Below the pieces are notes generated by a model, which saw only the letters and a program-made list of their open reading frames with translations, had not been told where the DNA came from and did not search any database. This document shows positions 49,360 to 60,799 of a stretch of 64,000 nucleotides of DNA, piece after piece. Location of the stretch: NCBI RefSeq assembly GCF_900105255.1, contig NZ_LT629763.1, positions 2,666,001 through 2,730,000 of the forward strand, read 5' to 3'. A program made the position numbers and the translations under genes. Position 1 is the stretch's first letter; every line of letters begins with the position of its first letter. The stretch is from Halopseudomonas sabulinigri (GTDB lineage Bacteria > Pseudomonadota > Gammaproteobacteria > Pseudomonadales > Pseudomonadaceae).

Positions 49360-50718
49360 ATGGGTCTGGTCCTGATTCTGGTCGCCCTGATCGCGTTTAT
49401 CGTCCTGGCGACCGCCCGCCTTAAATTGCATCCCTTTCTTGCCCTGCTCGCTGCCGCCCTATTGGCTGGTTTTGCCTATCAGGTGCCGACCATGGAGATC
49501 GTCAAGACCATCACCGGCGGCTTTGGCGGCATTCTTGGTTACATCGGCATCGTGATTGTGCTGGGGACCATCATTGGCGTGATTCTCGAGCGCAGCGGCG
49601 CGGCCATCACCATGGCCGAAACCGTCATCAAGCTGCTGGGTGAGCGCTTCCCGACGTTGACCATGTCGATCATCGGCTATCTGGTGTCGATCCCGGTGTT
49701 CTGCGACTCCGGCTACGTGATTCTCAACTCGCTGAAAAACGCCCTGGCGGCGCGCATGAAGATTTCGGTGATTGCCATGAGCGTGGCGCTGGCGACCGGT
49801 CTGTACGCCTCGCATACCTTTGTACCGCCAACCCCCGGCCCGATTGCCGCCGCCGGCAACCTGGGGCTGGAGAATAACCTGGGCCTGGTGATTCTGGTCG
49901 GTCTGGTGGTCTCCATGGTCACCGCGCTGGCCGGCATGCTTTGGGCCAACCGCTTTATCGGCAAGGACATTCCGCTGGAGGACAACGGCGCCCAGGTGAT
50001 GGATGCCGAAGACTATGAGCAGATACGCGCCAAATACGGTGTGTTGCCCAGCCCGGCCAAGGCCTTTGCGCCCATCTTCCTGCCGATCGGCTTGATCTGT
50101 CTCGGTACGCTGGCCAACCTGCCGGCCAAGCCGGTGGGCGAGGGCTTCCTGTACACGCTGCTTGCGTTTCTGGGTCAACCGGTGGTGGCGCTGGCGGTCG
50201 GCCTGGGTCTGGCCTGCACGCTGCTGCGCTCGGATAACAAGCGGGAAGAGTTCCACGAGCGCGTGGTGGAAGGTATTCAGGCCGCCGCGCCGATTCTGCT
50301 GATTACCGGCGCCGGCGGCGCCTTTGGCGCCATGCTGAAAATCACCCCGCTGGGCGATTATCTGGGTGCGACACTGTCGGCGCTGGGCATTGGTATCTTC
50401 ATGCCCTTTATCGTCTCCGCCGCGCTGAAGTCAGCGCAGGGCTCCACCACGGTGGCGCTGGTCACCACCTCCGCCCTGGTAGCACCGCTGCTGGGCCAAC
50501 TGGGGCTGGATAGCGAGATGGGCCGGGTGCTCTGCGTGATGGCCATCGGGGCCGGGGCAATGACGGTGTCACATGCCAACGACAGCTTCTTCTGGGTGGT
50601 GACCCAGTTCAGCCGCATGAGCGTCGGCACGGCCTATAAAGCCCAGACCATGGGTACCCTGATGCAGGGCATCGCCGGCATCATCACCGTGTGGCTGCTG
50701 AGTCTGGTACTGCTCTGA
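49360..50718 (+). CDS. GntP-family gluconate/glycerate permease
   Basis: A 452-residue transporter with about 12-14 hydrophobic segments. The GntP family signatures are visible: GFGGILGYIGIVIVLGTIIGVILE, PVFCDSGYVIL, HTFVPPTPGPIAAAG, SAQGSTTVALVTT and SHANDSFFWVVTQFS. AAGGAG lies eight bases before ATG 49360; upstream codons in this frame belong to the leader. Pairing with glycerate kinase favours glycerate as substrate, but gluconate cannot be excluded. Confidence 0.9.
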   Translation: MGLVLILVALIAFIVLATARLKLHPFLALLAAALLAGFAYQVPTMEIVKTITGGFGGILGYIGIVIVLGTIIGVILERSGAAITMAETVIKLLGERFPTLTMSIIGYLVSIPVFCDSGYVILNSLKNALAARMKISVIAMSVALATGLYASHTFVPPTPGPIAAAGNLGLENNLGLVILVGLVVSMVTALAGMLWANRFIGKDIPLEDNGAQVMDAEDYEQIRAKYGVLPSPAKAFAPIFLPIGLICLGTLANLPAKPVGEGFLYTLLAFLGQPVVALAVGLGLACTLLRSDNKREEFHERVVEGIQAAAPILLITGAGGAFGAMLKITPLGDYLGATLSALGIGIFMPFIVSAALKSAQGSTTVALVTTSALVAPLLGQLGLDSEMGRVLCVMAIGAGAMTVSHANDSFFWVVTQFSRMSVGTAYKAQTMGTLMQGIAGIITVWLLSLVLL

Positions 50719-51872
50719 TGAAACTGGTTATTGCCCCTGACTCCTTCAAGGAAAGCCTCAGCGCCAGCGCCGTGGCCGAAGCCATCGCCACCGGCTGGGC
50801 ACGGGTGTATCCCGATGCCGAGCTGCTGCTCTGCCCGATGGCCGACGGCGGTGAAGGCACGGTGGACGCGGTACTCGCGGTCACCGCCGGCGAGCGCCGT
50901 GAATGCCAGGTACAAGGCCCGCTGGGCGCACCGGTCACGGCGCACTGGGGTTGGCTGCCGGGGCAGCAGGCAATGGTCGAAATGGCGTCGGCCAGCGGTT
51001 TGCACCTGGTGGCGCCGCAGCAACGCGATGTGCTGCGGGCCAGCAGCCATGGTACTGGCGAGCTGATCCTCGCAGCGCTGGATGCTGGCGCGCGGCGGCT
51101 GGTGTTGGGCCTGGGCGGTAGTGCCACTAACGATGGCGGTGCCGGCTTGCTGCAGGCGCTGGGTGTGCGTTTTCTGGGCGCCGATGGCAATGAACTGCCA
51201 GCGGGCGGCGCGGAGCTGCAGCAACTGCAGCACATCGACCTGACCGGGCTGGACACCCGTCTGGCGCGGCTCGAAGTGATGGTCGCCGCCGACGTGGACA
51301 ACCCGCTGTGCGGCCCCCAGGGCGCCTCGGCGATTTTTGGCCCGCAAAAGGGCGCCAGTGAGCAGCAGGTGGCGCAGCTGGATCAGGCGCTGGCGCATTT
51401 TGCCGATGTGATGAGCGCCACCCTGGGCGAAGATGTGCGGCATTGTCCCGGTGTGGGCGCTGCCGGCGGCCTGGGTTTTGCCGCCAAGGCGGTGCTCAAG
51501 GCGCAGTTTCGTCCCGGCGTGGAGCTGGTGGCTGAGCTGTGCGGCCTGGCCGACATGCTGCAAGGGGCCGATCTGGTTATCACCGGCGAAGGCCGGCTGG
51601 ATGGCCAGAGCCTGCACGGCAAGACGCCAGTCGGCGTGGCGCGGCTGGCACGCAGCGCGGGGGTGCCGGTGATCGCTTTGGCCGGTAGTCTGGGGGAAGG
51701 CTATCAACGGCTGTACGCCGAAGGTATTGCTGCGGCCTTCAGCCTGGCGCCCGGCCCGCTGACGCTGGAGCAGGCGATGACAGAAGCTGCTGCCCAGTTG
51801 ACCGCGCGCGCCGCCGATCTGGCGCGGCTGTGGCAGATTGCGGGTAACGCGAGCCTGTCTCAGGCGCGATAA
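50718..51872 (+). CDS. glxK: Glycerate kinase
   Basis: Phosphorylates glycerate (to 2-phosphoglycerate in the GarK/GlxK family). The 384-residue protein begins MKLVIAPDSFKESLSASAVAEAI, then CPMADGGEGTVDA, GLGGSATNDGGAGLLQALG, DVDNPLCGPQGAS and ITGEGRLDGQSLHGKTP, all hallmarks of this family. The start overlaps the permease stop by one base (TGATG). Confidence 0.94.
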   Translation: MKLVIAPDSFKESLSASAVAEAIATGWARVYPDAELLLCPMADGGEGTVDAVLAVTAGERRECQVQGPLGAPVTAHWGWLPGQQAMVEMASASGLHLVAPQQRDVLRASSHGTGELILAALDAGARRLVLGLGGSATNDGGAGLLQALGVRFLGADGNELPAGGAELQQLQHIDLTGLDTRLARLEVMVAADVDNPLCGPQGASAIFGPQKGASEQQVAQLDQALAHFADVMSATLGEDVRHCPGVGAAGGLGFAAKAVLKAQFRPGVELVAELCGLADMLQGADLVITGEGRLDGQSLHGKTPVGVARLARSAGVPVIALAGSLGEGYQRLYAEGIAAAFSLAPGPLTLEQAMTEAAAQLTARAADLARLWQIAGNASLSQAR

Positions 51873-51913
51873 AAACGCCTCTCGCCTCAGCACGACAGCT
51901 GCTGCGAGGGGCG
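51871..51913 (-). terminator. Terminator after the haem peroxidase gene
   Basis: Stem CGCCTCTCGC / GCGAGGGGCG (one G-T pair) with an 18-base loop region. On the minus strand it is followed by five T. It starts 29 bp beyond the peroxidase stop and abuts the convergent glxK stop. Confidence 0.65.
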
Positions 51914-51941
51914 CGGTTACTGCTCAAAGTGGTACAGCTGT

Positions 51942-53363
51942 TCAGACGGTCAGCATCTGATAGATTGACGTCACCCCATTGCTGCCGACGCGGTCGGCGG
52001 AATCCAAGGGTGACCAGTTGCGGTTGGAGCCCATGAAGGAGCGGTGATCCAGTTCCAGCAGGCCGATTATGACTTCCGCGACCAGTCGTGCGCCGACCGG
52101 GCCCAGGCCTTCGCCCTTGCTGAAGCTCTTCTCGCCGTCCATACGGCCGATCACCCGGCCCTCGGCCAGCAGGTAAAGCCACAACGGCGTCGCCTTGGGC
52201 AGACCCAGCTTGGCGCCCGCTTCACGCACCTTGGCAATATCACTGGCCGTGATCTCCGCGGCGCCGCTGGCGGCCATGCATTCGGCGACCTGCTCGCCGG
52301 AGGGCACCAGAAAGACCTGCGCACGCAACAGGTTGCGTACCGCCAGCGAACGCTCGAAGGCGGGGGTGCTGGGGTCCATGAATGGGAGGTCGAGCAGCGC
52401 GCTGGCCAGCTTGGTATCCACCTGGCCGGCGCGCTCGTAGTCGCCGTTGCCGCTGTCGAACAGGCTTTCCCAGTCGACCACGCCATCGGCGCTGGCAACC
52501 GGGCTGAAGCCGCGACCCAACGCCGAGCTGGGGCTGAACAAGACATGCTGCGTGCCGCCGGGCTGCACGCGCATCTTCTGCGGAATCATGGTGTGGCCGA
52601 AGCGGTAGGCGGCGGTGGCAAACTCGATGGGAATGTAGGCGCCGTGGCTGCCATCGCATTCCGGCCGATACACCTTGCGCCCGTCGGCGAGAATGTCATC
52701 CACCACCCAATCACCACAAATCGTGCGCAGAAACTCGTTTACCACCAGCCATTGATAGTGCCAGGTGGTGACGCGGCGCGCGTCTTCCCATTCGCTGTGT
52801 ACGTTGGCGTAAACGTGGTTGTGAAAGCGCAGCATGGCCAGCTGCAGCTGGGAAATGACGCGGTTCTCGTCATTGCGCGGATCGCCGATGATGGCCGTGC
52901 CTTTGGCCGAGCGCGGCAAATCATGGTGGCGCAGGTCGTTCGGGTCGCCGGCATCGGCATAGTCGCTGCCGGTGAGCAGCTTGTGGCCATCGTAGAGGTA
53001 GGGATGCGCCTCAGGGCCATCGCCGTAGATGCAGTCGAGATCCAGTGATGGGGTGCGGACGTTGGTGATCTCGCCGGGTTCATTGTTGTTGCGCAGCGAT
53101 GAGCTGGCATCCAGGGTGATGTCGTGATCGACGAACTGGCCAAAGAAAATCAGCCCGGCGGCGACGTTCTTGGTCAGGTTGGGTAACCCGGTATCCTCCA
53201 TCACGCCACCGGCCTTGCCGATATCGTGAAGCAGGGTGGGGTTGAGGTAGAGCGGGGGAAGTTGCGGGAACAGGCGACCGAAGCGGTCGGCGCGGTTTTC
53301 ACCAAACAGGCAGAGATGACTCATACCCTTGAACGGCACGGTACCGTGATGTTGAACAGCCAT
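51942..53363 (-). CDS. Animal-type haem peroxidase (peroxidase-cyclooxygenase superfamily)
   Basis: A 473-residue protein of the peroxidasin/myeloperoxidase superfamily. Distal Q76 and H80 lie in FFGQFVDHD, the calcium-site region follows in LDLDCIYGDGP, the catalytic Arg is probably in IGDPRNDEN, and the proximal His in AAYRFGHTMIP. No signal peptide is visible, so the protein is cytoplasmic or leaves by a non-Sec route. The frame is open to 53429, but ATG 53363 with AAGGAG is the better start. The physiological substrate is unknown; halide oxidation is a possibility from the family. Confidence 0.88.
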   Translation of the reverse strand: MAVQHHGTVPFKGMSHLCLFGENRADRFGRLFPQLPPLYLNPTLLHDIGKAGGVMEDTGLPNLTKNVAAGLIFFGQFVDHDITLDASSSLRNNNEPGEITNVRTPSLDLDCIYGDGPEAHPYLYDGHKLLTGSDYADAGDPNDLRHHDLPRSAKGTAIIGDPRNDENRVISQLQLAMLRFHNHVYANVHSEWEDARRVTTWHYQWLVVNEFLRTICGDWVVDDILADGRKVYRPECDGSHGAYIPIEFATAAYRFGHTMIPQKMRVQPGGTQHVLFSPSSALGRGFSPVASADGVVDWESLFDSGNGDYERAGQVDTKLASALLDLPFMDPSTPAFERSLAVRNLLRAQVFLVPSGEQVAECMAASGAAEITASDIAKVREAGAKLGLPKATPLWLYLLAEGRVIGRMDGEKSFSKGEGLGPVGARLVAEVIIGLLELDHRSFMGSNRNWSPLDSADRVGSNGVTSIYQMLTV

Positions 53364-53496
53364 AGCGCTATCTCCTTTAGGGCGTTGGGCTTGTTGTTCT
53401 GCGTGGCTAAACACAGGCTCGCGCTGCACAACTCCAATCTGCGCAGCGGACAGCAGCGTTAGTAAATCTAGGCCTGTGATGCGGTTAACACAAGTT

Positions 53497-53526
53497 ATTG
53501 ATTTTCAATGTTAATTCAATATCAAT
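53497..53526. promoter_or_regulatory. AT-rich inverted repeat in the peroxidase/cold-shock intergenic region
   Basis: ATTGATTTTCAAT and ATTCAATATCAAT form an inverted repeat (11 of 13 positions) around a 4-base spacer. It lies about 135 bp upstream of the peroxidase gene and 105 bp upstream of the divergent gene. The rest of this gap shows only a possible TATAAA -10 at 53585-53590. Confidence 0.45.
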
Positions 53527-53630
53527 GAGACACTGTTTTGGAATGACTCAGTGTTGTTTTGACGGCGAATCAATGGCGCCGTGGTATAAAACGCCGACCC
53601 ACAGGGCTGCAATCGAGGAAGGCACGGCAG

Positions 53631-54361
53631 ATGGAATTGCGCGGCAAACTGATCAACTGGAACGACGACAAGGGCTTTGGCTTCATACAGCCGGCGGACG
53701 GCAGCGAGCGGCTGTTCGTGCATATTTCAGCGGTGCGTGGGGATTCTCGCCCGACAGCAGGCAGCACGGTGTATTACCTTGCCGGCCAGGATGAGCGCGG
53801 CAGGCCGCGAGCAGAACACATGCGCGGTGAAGGGCTGAGCATCGACCGCGCTGCGATCAGGCGTAAACCGCAGGCAAGCGAGAAAGGCGCCGCTAAAAAG
53901 CCAAGGTCAGCGCCGGCCAGGGTTGCCCGCCCACGGCGCACCGGGCGACCGCAAGCGGGTATCCGCCAGCTGCCTTTGAAGCTGCTGGTGTTGGCTCTGC
54001 TGCTGGTGTTGCCATTGTTGGGCAGCCTCAACGTACTGACGCGGCAGGCGGCGCTCTGGCCGCTGATGGCTTATCTATTGGTCTGCATCGCCAGCTTTCT
54101 GCAGTACGCCATCGACAAGCGCAGGGCCGAGAGCGGCCGCTGGCGTACCCCGGAAAACACCCTGCATATCACCGAGCTGCTGGGAGGCTGGCCCGGCGCG
54201 TTGATCGCCCAGCAGGTGTTTCGTCACAAGACCCGCAAGGTCCCGTTTCAGGTGGTGTTCTGGCTGATCGTGCTGCTACATCAGGCCTTCTGGTTCGACT
54301 GGTTGCTGCTGGGCGCGCGCTACAGCGGCAGCGCCCTGCAACAACTGGGTCTGATTGGCGC

Positions 54362-54365
<4 letters not shown>
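53631..54365 (+). CDS. Cold-shock domain / DUF1294 membrane fusion protein
   Basis: A 244-residue protein. Residues 1-70 are a cold-shock domain with both RNA-binding motifs (KGFGFI, LFVHIS). A basic Ala/Lys/Arg-rich linker (about 75-115) leads to the DUF1294 membrane domain with about three to four hydrophobic segments, [37 protein letters not shown]. This fusion is widespread in proteobacteria; its role is unknown. It overlaps the convergent ybiT stop by 4 bp. Confidence 0.9.
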
Positions 54366-55951
<1,586 letters not shown>

Positions 55952-56125
55952 GGCAGAATCCTGCTGGAGATAAAAGTGAATGAGCACGCCGCAGAGGACG
56001 GGCGGCGCATTGTACTGGCAACGGCCCAGCGTTGACAGGGTAGCGGTAGCAGCCGCGACCAAAGGCGGTTTGCCAGTGGCCCGGCAATGCAGTACTTTTG
56101 CATGCGCTAATCATTCTCGTTCGCA

Positions 56126-56848
56126 ATGGAGTTGGTGTTGTTGGCAGCCCAATCACAAATTCTCGCCATCGAAGACGACCCAGTCCTCGGGGCGCATTTG
56201 AAGGCCTCGCTGGAGCAGGGCGGCTTTGCCGTGACCCTGGCGGCCGATGGCGAGTCGGGACTGTCGCTGGCCAGTCGCGATCGCTATGACCTGATTCTGC
56301 TGGATGTGATGTTACCGGGGGTTGACGGCATGGAGGTGCTCAGCCGCTTGCGCCGTGAACGTTCCACACCGGTACTGATGATGTCGGCGCAGGGCGATGA
56401 AGGGCATCGCATCAGTGGTTTTGATCGCGGCGCCGATGATTACCTGCCCAAGCCCTTTGGCACCCGCGAACTGCAGGTGCGAATTGCTGCCATCCTGCGG
56501 CGGGTGGCCTATGAGCGCAGTCACACGCGGGTGCCTCCTGCAACAGGAGAGTCGGCAACGTTGTGGCTGGACGAACGGTTGTTGCGAGCCCGCTATGGTG
56601 AACACTGGTTGCCGTTCACACCCACTGAGTTTCGCCTCTTGCAGGTGCTGTTCGATAACCTCGGCGAGGTGCAGAGCAAGGCATTTCTCTACCAGCAGGT
56701 GTTGCATCGGGGTTTTTCCCGTCATGATCGGGTGCTGGATATGCACGTCAGCAATCTACGCCGCAAATTGACCGAGGCGGGGGTCGAGCATCTGCGTCTT
56801 GAGTCGGTCTGGGGGCAGGGTTATCTGCTCAGCGAGCAGGCTAGCTGA
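56126..56848 (+). CDS. OmpR-family response regulator
   Basis: A 240-residue regulator: receiver domain with acidic residues near 16-18, phosphoacceptor D60 (LILLDVMLPG) and KPFG, then a winged-helix domain (about 140-236) with FTPTEFRLLQVLFDN and DMHVSNLRRKL. It is coupled to the next gene by TGATG. Position upstream of a catecholate-type receptor gene resembles the PfeR-PfeS-PfeA arrangement, so control of that receptor is likely but inferred. Confidence 0.9.
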   Translation: MELVLLAAQSQILAIEDDPVLGAHLKASLEQGGFAVTLAADGESGLSLASRDRYDLILLDVMLPGVDGMEVLSRLRRERSTPVLMMSAQGDEGHRISGFDRGADDYLPKPFGTRELQVRIAAILRRVAYERSHTRVPPATGESATLWLDERLLRARYGEHWLPFTPTEFRLLQVLFDNLGEVQSKAFLYQQVLHRGFSRHDRVLDMHVSNLRRKLTEAGVEHLRLESVWGQGYLLSEQAS

Positions 56849-58176
56849 TGCCGGGGCCGCGCTCGCTGTTCTGGCGGTTGGTATTGCTGGTGGCCGGTTT
56901 CTGCCTGAGTTTGATCTGGGCCACCAACTACCTGAGCACGCGGATCGATCAGTACGTATCGCACCTGCCGGAGGCCAGCCTGCGGGAGCTGCGCGGCTAC
57001 GCCAGCGAGGCGGCTGCCGCCGCCGCTGCTGGCCCAGATGCACTGCGCGGCTGGCAGACCAACAACGCAGTGCTGTCGCCGGAGCTGTTGGTGGTGCTGG
57101 GCGCAGACCGGGAGCCCCTGCCCGGCCAGCAGCTGAGCGACACGCAACGTGACAGGCTGTCGTTCGTGCGCGGCTACGATCGACCGATGAGCATGCGCGG
57201 CGACGGACGACCGATGATCGCTGTTCCCATGCCGGATGAGGCGCAGCTGGTGCTGCGCTTGCCCGCGCACCTGACCCCCTGGGGGCAACGGGTCTGGTTG
57301 AATGCGCTGTTGCTGTACCTGGTACCCGGATTGCTCTCGGTACTGTTCTGCGTATTGCTGTACATGCTGCTGATTTCGCCGCTTGAGCGCCTGCGCCGGC
57401 AGGCCACCGCGATGCAGGCAGACCCCTTGCAAAACCTGCTGTCGCCGGCCCTGGCGCGGCGCCGCGATGAACTTGGCGAGCTGGGCCGGGCACTGGACTA
57501 CCTGACGCGGCGGCTGCGCCAATCCATTGCCCAGCAGCGGCAGCTGCTGCGTGATGTGTCGCACGAGCTGCGCACCCCGTTGAGCCGCCTGCGGGTGGCG
57601 GCAGAAAGCGAGCTGAGTGTGCTGGAGCTACGCGAGCGGCTGGAGCGCGAGTGCGCCGTGATGCAGACGTTGGTGGATGGCACCCTGGAGCTGGCCTGGC
57701 TCGACAGTGAGCCGGGCCAGTTGCCTTGTGAGGCGATAGACGTCAACGCGCTATGGGAGGTGCTGCGTGAGGACGCCTTGTTCGAGTCGGGCTGGACGGC
57801 GGATCGGATCTGCAGCCAGGTGCCGGCCGCCTGCCGGGTGCACGGCCACCTCAACGGCCTGGCGCAGGCGCTGGAAAACGTCTTGCGCAACGCCATTCGC
57901 CACTCGCCCCCCGGTGGCAGGGTCAGTCTCTGTGCCGAACGCGATGGCGCGCACTGGGTCTTGTGCATTGCCGACCAGGGCAGCGGCGTGGCGCCGGAGC
58001 ATCTGCAGCTGATTTTTCGCCCCTTCGCCCGCCTTAACGCTGCGCGCCCGGGTGGCGACGGGTTTGGCCTGGGGCTGGCCATCGCTGAAGGTCAGATTCG
58101 CTTGCAGCAAGGCCGACTGTGGGCTGAAAACGGCGCGCCCGGGCTGCGCATCAAGCTGCGCTTACAGGCTGTATAG
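56848..58176 (+). CDS. Sensor histidine kinase partnered with the OmpR-type regulator
   Basis: A 442-residue membrane kinase: TM1 about 9-27, a periplasmic domain of about 125 residues, TM2 about 153-175, HAMP, HisKA with phospho-His 239 (DVSHELRTPLSRLR) and an ATPase domain with ENVLRNAIRHSPPGG, DQGSGV and GDGFGLGLAI. It overlaps the regulator gene. The stop is 26 bp before a Fur-like box and the TonB receptor gene. It may sense the siderophore in the periplasm, as PfeS does; this is inference. Confidence 0.9.
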   Translation: MPGPRSLFWRLVLLVAGFCLSLIWATNYLSTRIDQYVSHLPEASLRELRGYASEAAAAAAAGPDALRGWQTNNAVLSPELLVVLGADREPLPGQQLSDTQRDRLSFVRGYDRPMSMRGDGRPMIAVPMPDEAQLVLRLPAHLTPWGQRVWLNALLLYLVPGLLSVLFCVLLYMLLISPLERLRRQATAMQADPLQNLLSPALARRRDELGELGRALDYLTRRLRQSIAQQRQLLRDVSHELRTPLSRLRVAAESELSVLELRERLERECAVMQTLVDGTLELAWLDSEPGQLPCEAIDVNALWEVLREDALFESGWTADRICSQVPAACRVHGHLNGLAQALENVLRNAIRHSPPGGRVSLCAERDGAHWVLCIADQGSGVAPEHLQLIFRPFARLNAARPGGDGFGLGLAIAEGQIRLQQGRLWAENGAPGLRIKLRLQAV

Positions 58177-58202
58177 ATTGTAAATGCGCTTTACTCTCAA
58201 AT

Positions 58203-58221
58203 AAGAATTAATATCATTCGC
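58203..58221. promoter_or_regulatory. Fur-like box upstream of the first TonB receptor
   Basis: On the minus strand the 19-mer GCGAATGATATTAATTCTT agrees with the Fur consensus at 13 of 19 positions. It lies about 85 bp upstream of the receptor start, where iron repression is expected. Confidence 0.6.
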
Positions 58222-58306
58222 TCCTGTTTCGGGTTTGCCCACGCCTTAGGGAAGGGCGCAGGGCTTGCCCGCAGTGCTGTTTCAGGCCAATACGGGAGGA
58301 GGGTGC

Positions 58307-60376
58307 ATGGGGAATTTCAGACAACATCGACTGATTTGCGCGATTGCCGCAGCCACAGCCACTATGGGGCTCAGCGCTGGCGCTGTCGCAGAGAACGTAA
58401 CGGACGCCACCACGCAGACCACCGAGCTGGCGCCGATCACGGTAATTAGCGCCGCCGGCTATGAGCAGAACATCGCTGATGCGCCTGCCAGCATTTCCGT
58501 GGTCACCCGCGAGCAGCTGGAAAAACAGTCCTACACCGACATCACCGACGCCGTGCGCAACATCCCCGGCGTGTTTGTGACCGGCGGCGGCAACATGCAG
58601 GACATCAGCATTCGCGGCATGGACAGCACCTACACTCTGTTCCTGGTCGACGGTCGGCCGATCTCATCCGGCCGTATGGTCAACACCAACGGTGCTGATG
58701 GCGGCAAGCAGATAGGTCTGCCACCGCTGTCGATGGTTGAGCGCATCGAGGTGATTCGTGGGCCCATGTCGTCACTGTACGGCTCCGAAGCCATGGGCGG
58801 GGTGATCAACATCATCACCCGCCGCGGCGGTGACGAGTGGCACGGCACTATCAACACCGAATACACCAGCGCCTTGAACGACATCAGCAGCGACGCCCAG
58901 CAGGTTGATTTCTACCTCGGCGGCCCGCTGGTGGAAGGTCTGCTGGGGGCGCAGTTCACCGGCACCTACGTGGGCACCGATGAAAGCGATTACATCGGCG
59001 GTGGCGACAGCGCCGCGAGCATGCCGGAAAGCACGCGCAAGCAGGGCGGCGCCGAGTTCTACCTCACGCCCAACGAGCAAAACCGCTTCACCCTGGGATA
59101 TACCGCCTCCACGCTGAAATACACCCACACCCCCGGCGAGAGCATTGCGGCCGACGCCGATGCCTCGACCTACCGTTATGAAAAAGACGTTTATACCCTG
59201 GGCCACGATGGCAACTACGGTGATCTGATCGTTAACAGCTTTCTGCAGCACGACGTCTCCGACAAACCGGGCACCGGCAGCACCAAGCAGGAAGAAGTCA
59301 GCCTGCTCAATAGCCAGGCCAGCTACTTCTGGGGCGAGCATGTGGTGACCTTTGGTGGCCAGTACAAGCAGGAAGAGTTTGTTGATGAAACCAATGGCCT
59401 GCTGACTTCAAATATTCCCGGCGCGGTGAAAAGTGTCGATCGCTGGATTGCCGCACTCTACACCGAGGTCGATTGGGCCATGACCGACAGCCTGTCGGTG
59501 ACCACCGGCTTGCGTTACAACGATGACGAGCTGTTTGGTGGCGAGCTGTCGCCGCGCTTGTATGGGGTCTATCGGCTGAACCCCGAGTGGACCCTCAAGG
59601 GCGGTGTATCCACCGGTTATCGCCAGCCAACCCTATCCGACGCCACCGAGGGCTTTGGCCGTGGCACCGGTGGCGGTGGCTCGCCAGCACCGCACCCGCG
59701 CGCGCTGATCATCGGTAACTCCGAGTTGAAGCCGGAAACCAGCACCAACTACGAGGTCGGTTATGTCTACGACAACCAGCACCTTGGCCTGAATACCAGC
59801 GCCATGCTGTTTCACACCATCTACAAGGACAAGATCGCCGAAGATCGCCTGTGTGAAAGCCCGGCCGGTGATCGTAACGATCCCAGCACCTGGACCTGCG
59901 CCTTCGGCGGCAACAACTACTACTTCTTGAGTACTCGCAAGAACATTGCCGAGGCCTATATGCAGGGCGTGGAGCTGACGCTGGATTATCGCTTCCTGCC
60001 GGATTGGAGTGTCTCCAGCAGCTACACCTTCACCAAATCCGAGCAGCAGACGGGTGAGTTCGCGGGCGAGCCGCTGAACAAGCAGCCACGGCACATGCTC
60101 AACGGCCTGCTGAAATGGGCCGTCAATCCGCGGCTGAACGCCTGGCTGCAGGGTAACTATCGCAGCGAAACCTCCGATTACATGGGCCGCACCAGCATGT
60201 CCGAGGGCACGCCGGGCTACGGCTTTGTCGATCTGGGTGGTGTGTATCAACTGACCGAGACGGTCAACGTCAAGGCGGGTTTGTACAACGTGGCTGACAA
60301 GGAAGTCACCAATGACGACTACGGCGTGGTGCTCGACGGGCGTCGCCTCACGGTTGGCTTGACGGTCGATTTCTGA
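58307..60376 (+). CDS. TonB-dependent siderophore receptor, CirA/FepA type
   Basis: Outer-membrane receptor of 689 residues. A signal peptide (about 1-28, ending AGAVAE) is followed by a plug domain with SAAGYEQNIADAPASISVVTREQLE, ISIRGMDSTYTLFLVDGRP and IEVIRGPMSSLYGSEAMGGVINIITRR, then a beta barrel ending in the expected aromatic residue (GLTVDF). It resembles catecholate receptors more than hydroxamate ones. The start follows GGGAGGAGGG. No FecR-type signalling extension is seen, which fits control by the two-component pair. Confidence 0.92.
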   Translation: MGNFRQHRLICAIAAATATMGLSAGAVAENVTDATTQTTELAPITVISAAGYEQNIADAPASISVVTREQLEKQSYTDITDAVRNIPGVFVTGGGNMQDISIRGMDSTYTLFLVDGRPISSGRMVNTNGADGGKQIGLPPLSMVERIEVIRGPMSSLYGSEAMGGVINIITRRGGDEWHGTINTEYTSALNDISSDAQQVDFYLGGPLVEGLLGAQFTGTYVGTDESDYIGGGDSAASMPESTRKQGGAEFYLTPNEQNRFTLGYTASTLKYTHTPGESIAADADASTYRYEKDVYTLGHDGNYGDLIVNSFLQHDVSDKPGTGSTKQEEVSLLNSQASYFWGEHVVTFGGQYKQEEFVDETNGLLTSNIPGAVKSVDRWIAALYTEVDWAMTDSLSVTTGLRYNDDELFGGELSPRLYGVYRLNPEWTLKGGVSTGYRQPTLSDATEGFGRGTGGGGSPAPHPRALIIGNSELKPETSTNYEVGYVYDNQHLGLNTSAMLFHTIYKDKIAEDRLCESPAGDRNDPSTWTCAFGGNNYYFLSTRKNIAEAYMQGVELTLDYRFLPDWSVSSSYTFTKSEQQTGEFAGEPLNKQPRHMLNGLLKWAVNPRLNAWLQGNYRSETSDYMGRTSMSEGTPGYGFVDLGGVYQLTETVNVKAGLYNVADKEVTNDDYGVVLDGRRLTVGLTVDF

Positions 60377-60423
60377 GTGAACCGGCCTCGCCTGGCGCGG
60401 CCATGATGCATTACCTGTAAACA

Positions 60424-60451
60424 GGCGCCCTGCGGTTTCACCGGGGGCGCC
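60424..60451 (+). other. Intercistronic hairpin after the first TonB receptor
   Basis: Outer stem GGCGCCC / GGGCGCC with inner stem CGGT-TTC-ACCG and a bulge. It has no T tract and lies between the receptor and DUF3649 genes, where it could set differential mRNA stability. Confidence 0.5.
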
Positions 60452-60496
60452 CGCTGCGTTGTAGCGCGGGCCAGCGGCCGTGCAAGAGAGCTGATC

Positions 60497-60799
60497 ATGA
60501 ACAAAGCGGTAACTAACTCCACAACCAGACTCTGGCCCGCCACGCTGGCGCGCGCTCTGCTGGCAGTAGTGGGCGGTTATGCCTTCACCTACAGCGTGAC
60601 CGCCGCGCTGGCCCGTCTGCTACCGGGTGAGCGGATAGACGCGGCCATCAGCGCTACGCTGTTGTCCTTTCTGGTTTACACCGGCTATGTGCTCTGGGTT
60701 TATGCGGTGCCGCTGCGGCGCGGCCTGCTCAGTCTGCTGGCGATTGTGCCGTTGGTATCGATCGGCTTCTGGCCGCACCTGTTTTCAGGAGCGGCATAA
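60497..60799 (+). CDS. DUF3649 membrane protein
   Basis: A 100-residue protein with about three membrane segments and the family pattern VVGGYAFTYSVTAALARLLP and GYVLWVYAV. Such proteins sit beside PepSY proteins and siderophore receptors; their molecular role is unknown. Its last base overlaps the start of the PepSY gene. Confidence 0.83.
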   Translation: MNKAVTNSTTRLWPATLARALLAVVGGYAFTYSVTAALARLLPGERIDAAISATLLSFLVYTGYVLWVYAVPLRRGLLSLLAIVPLVSIGFWPHLFSGAA

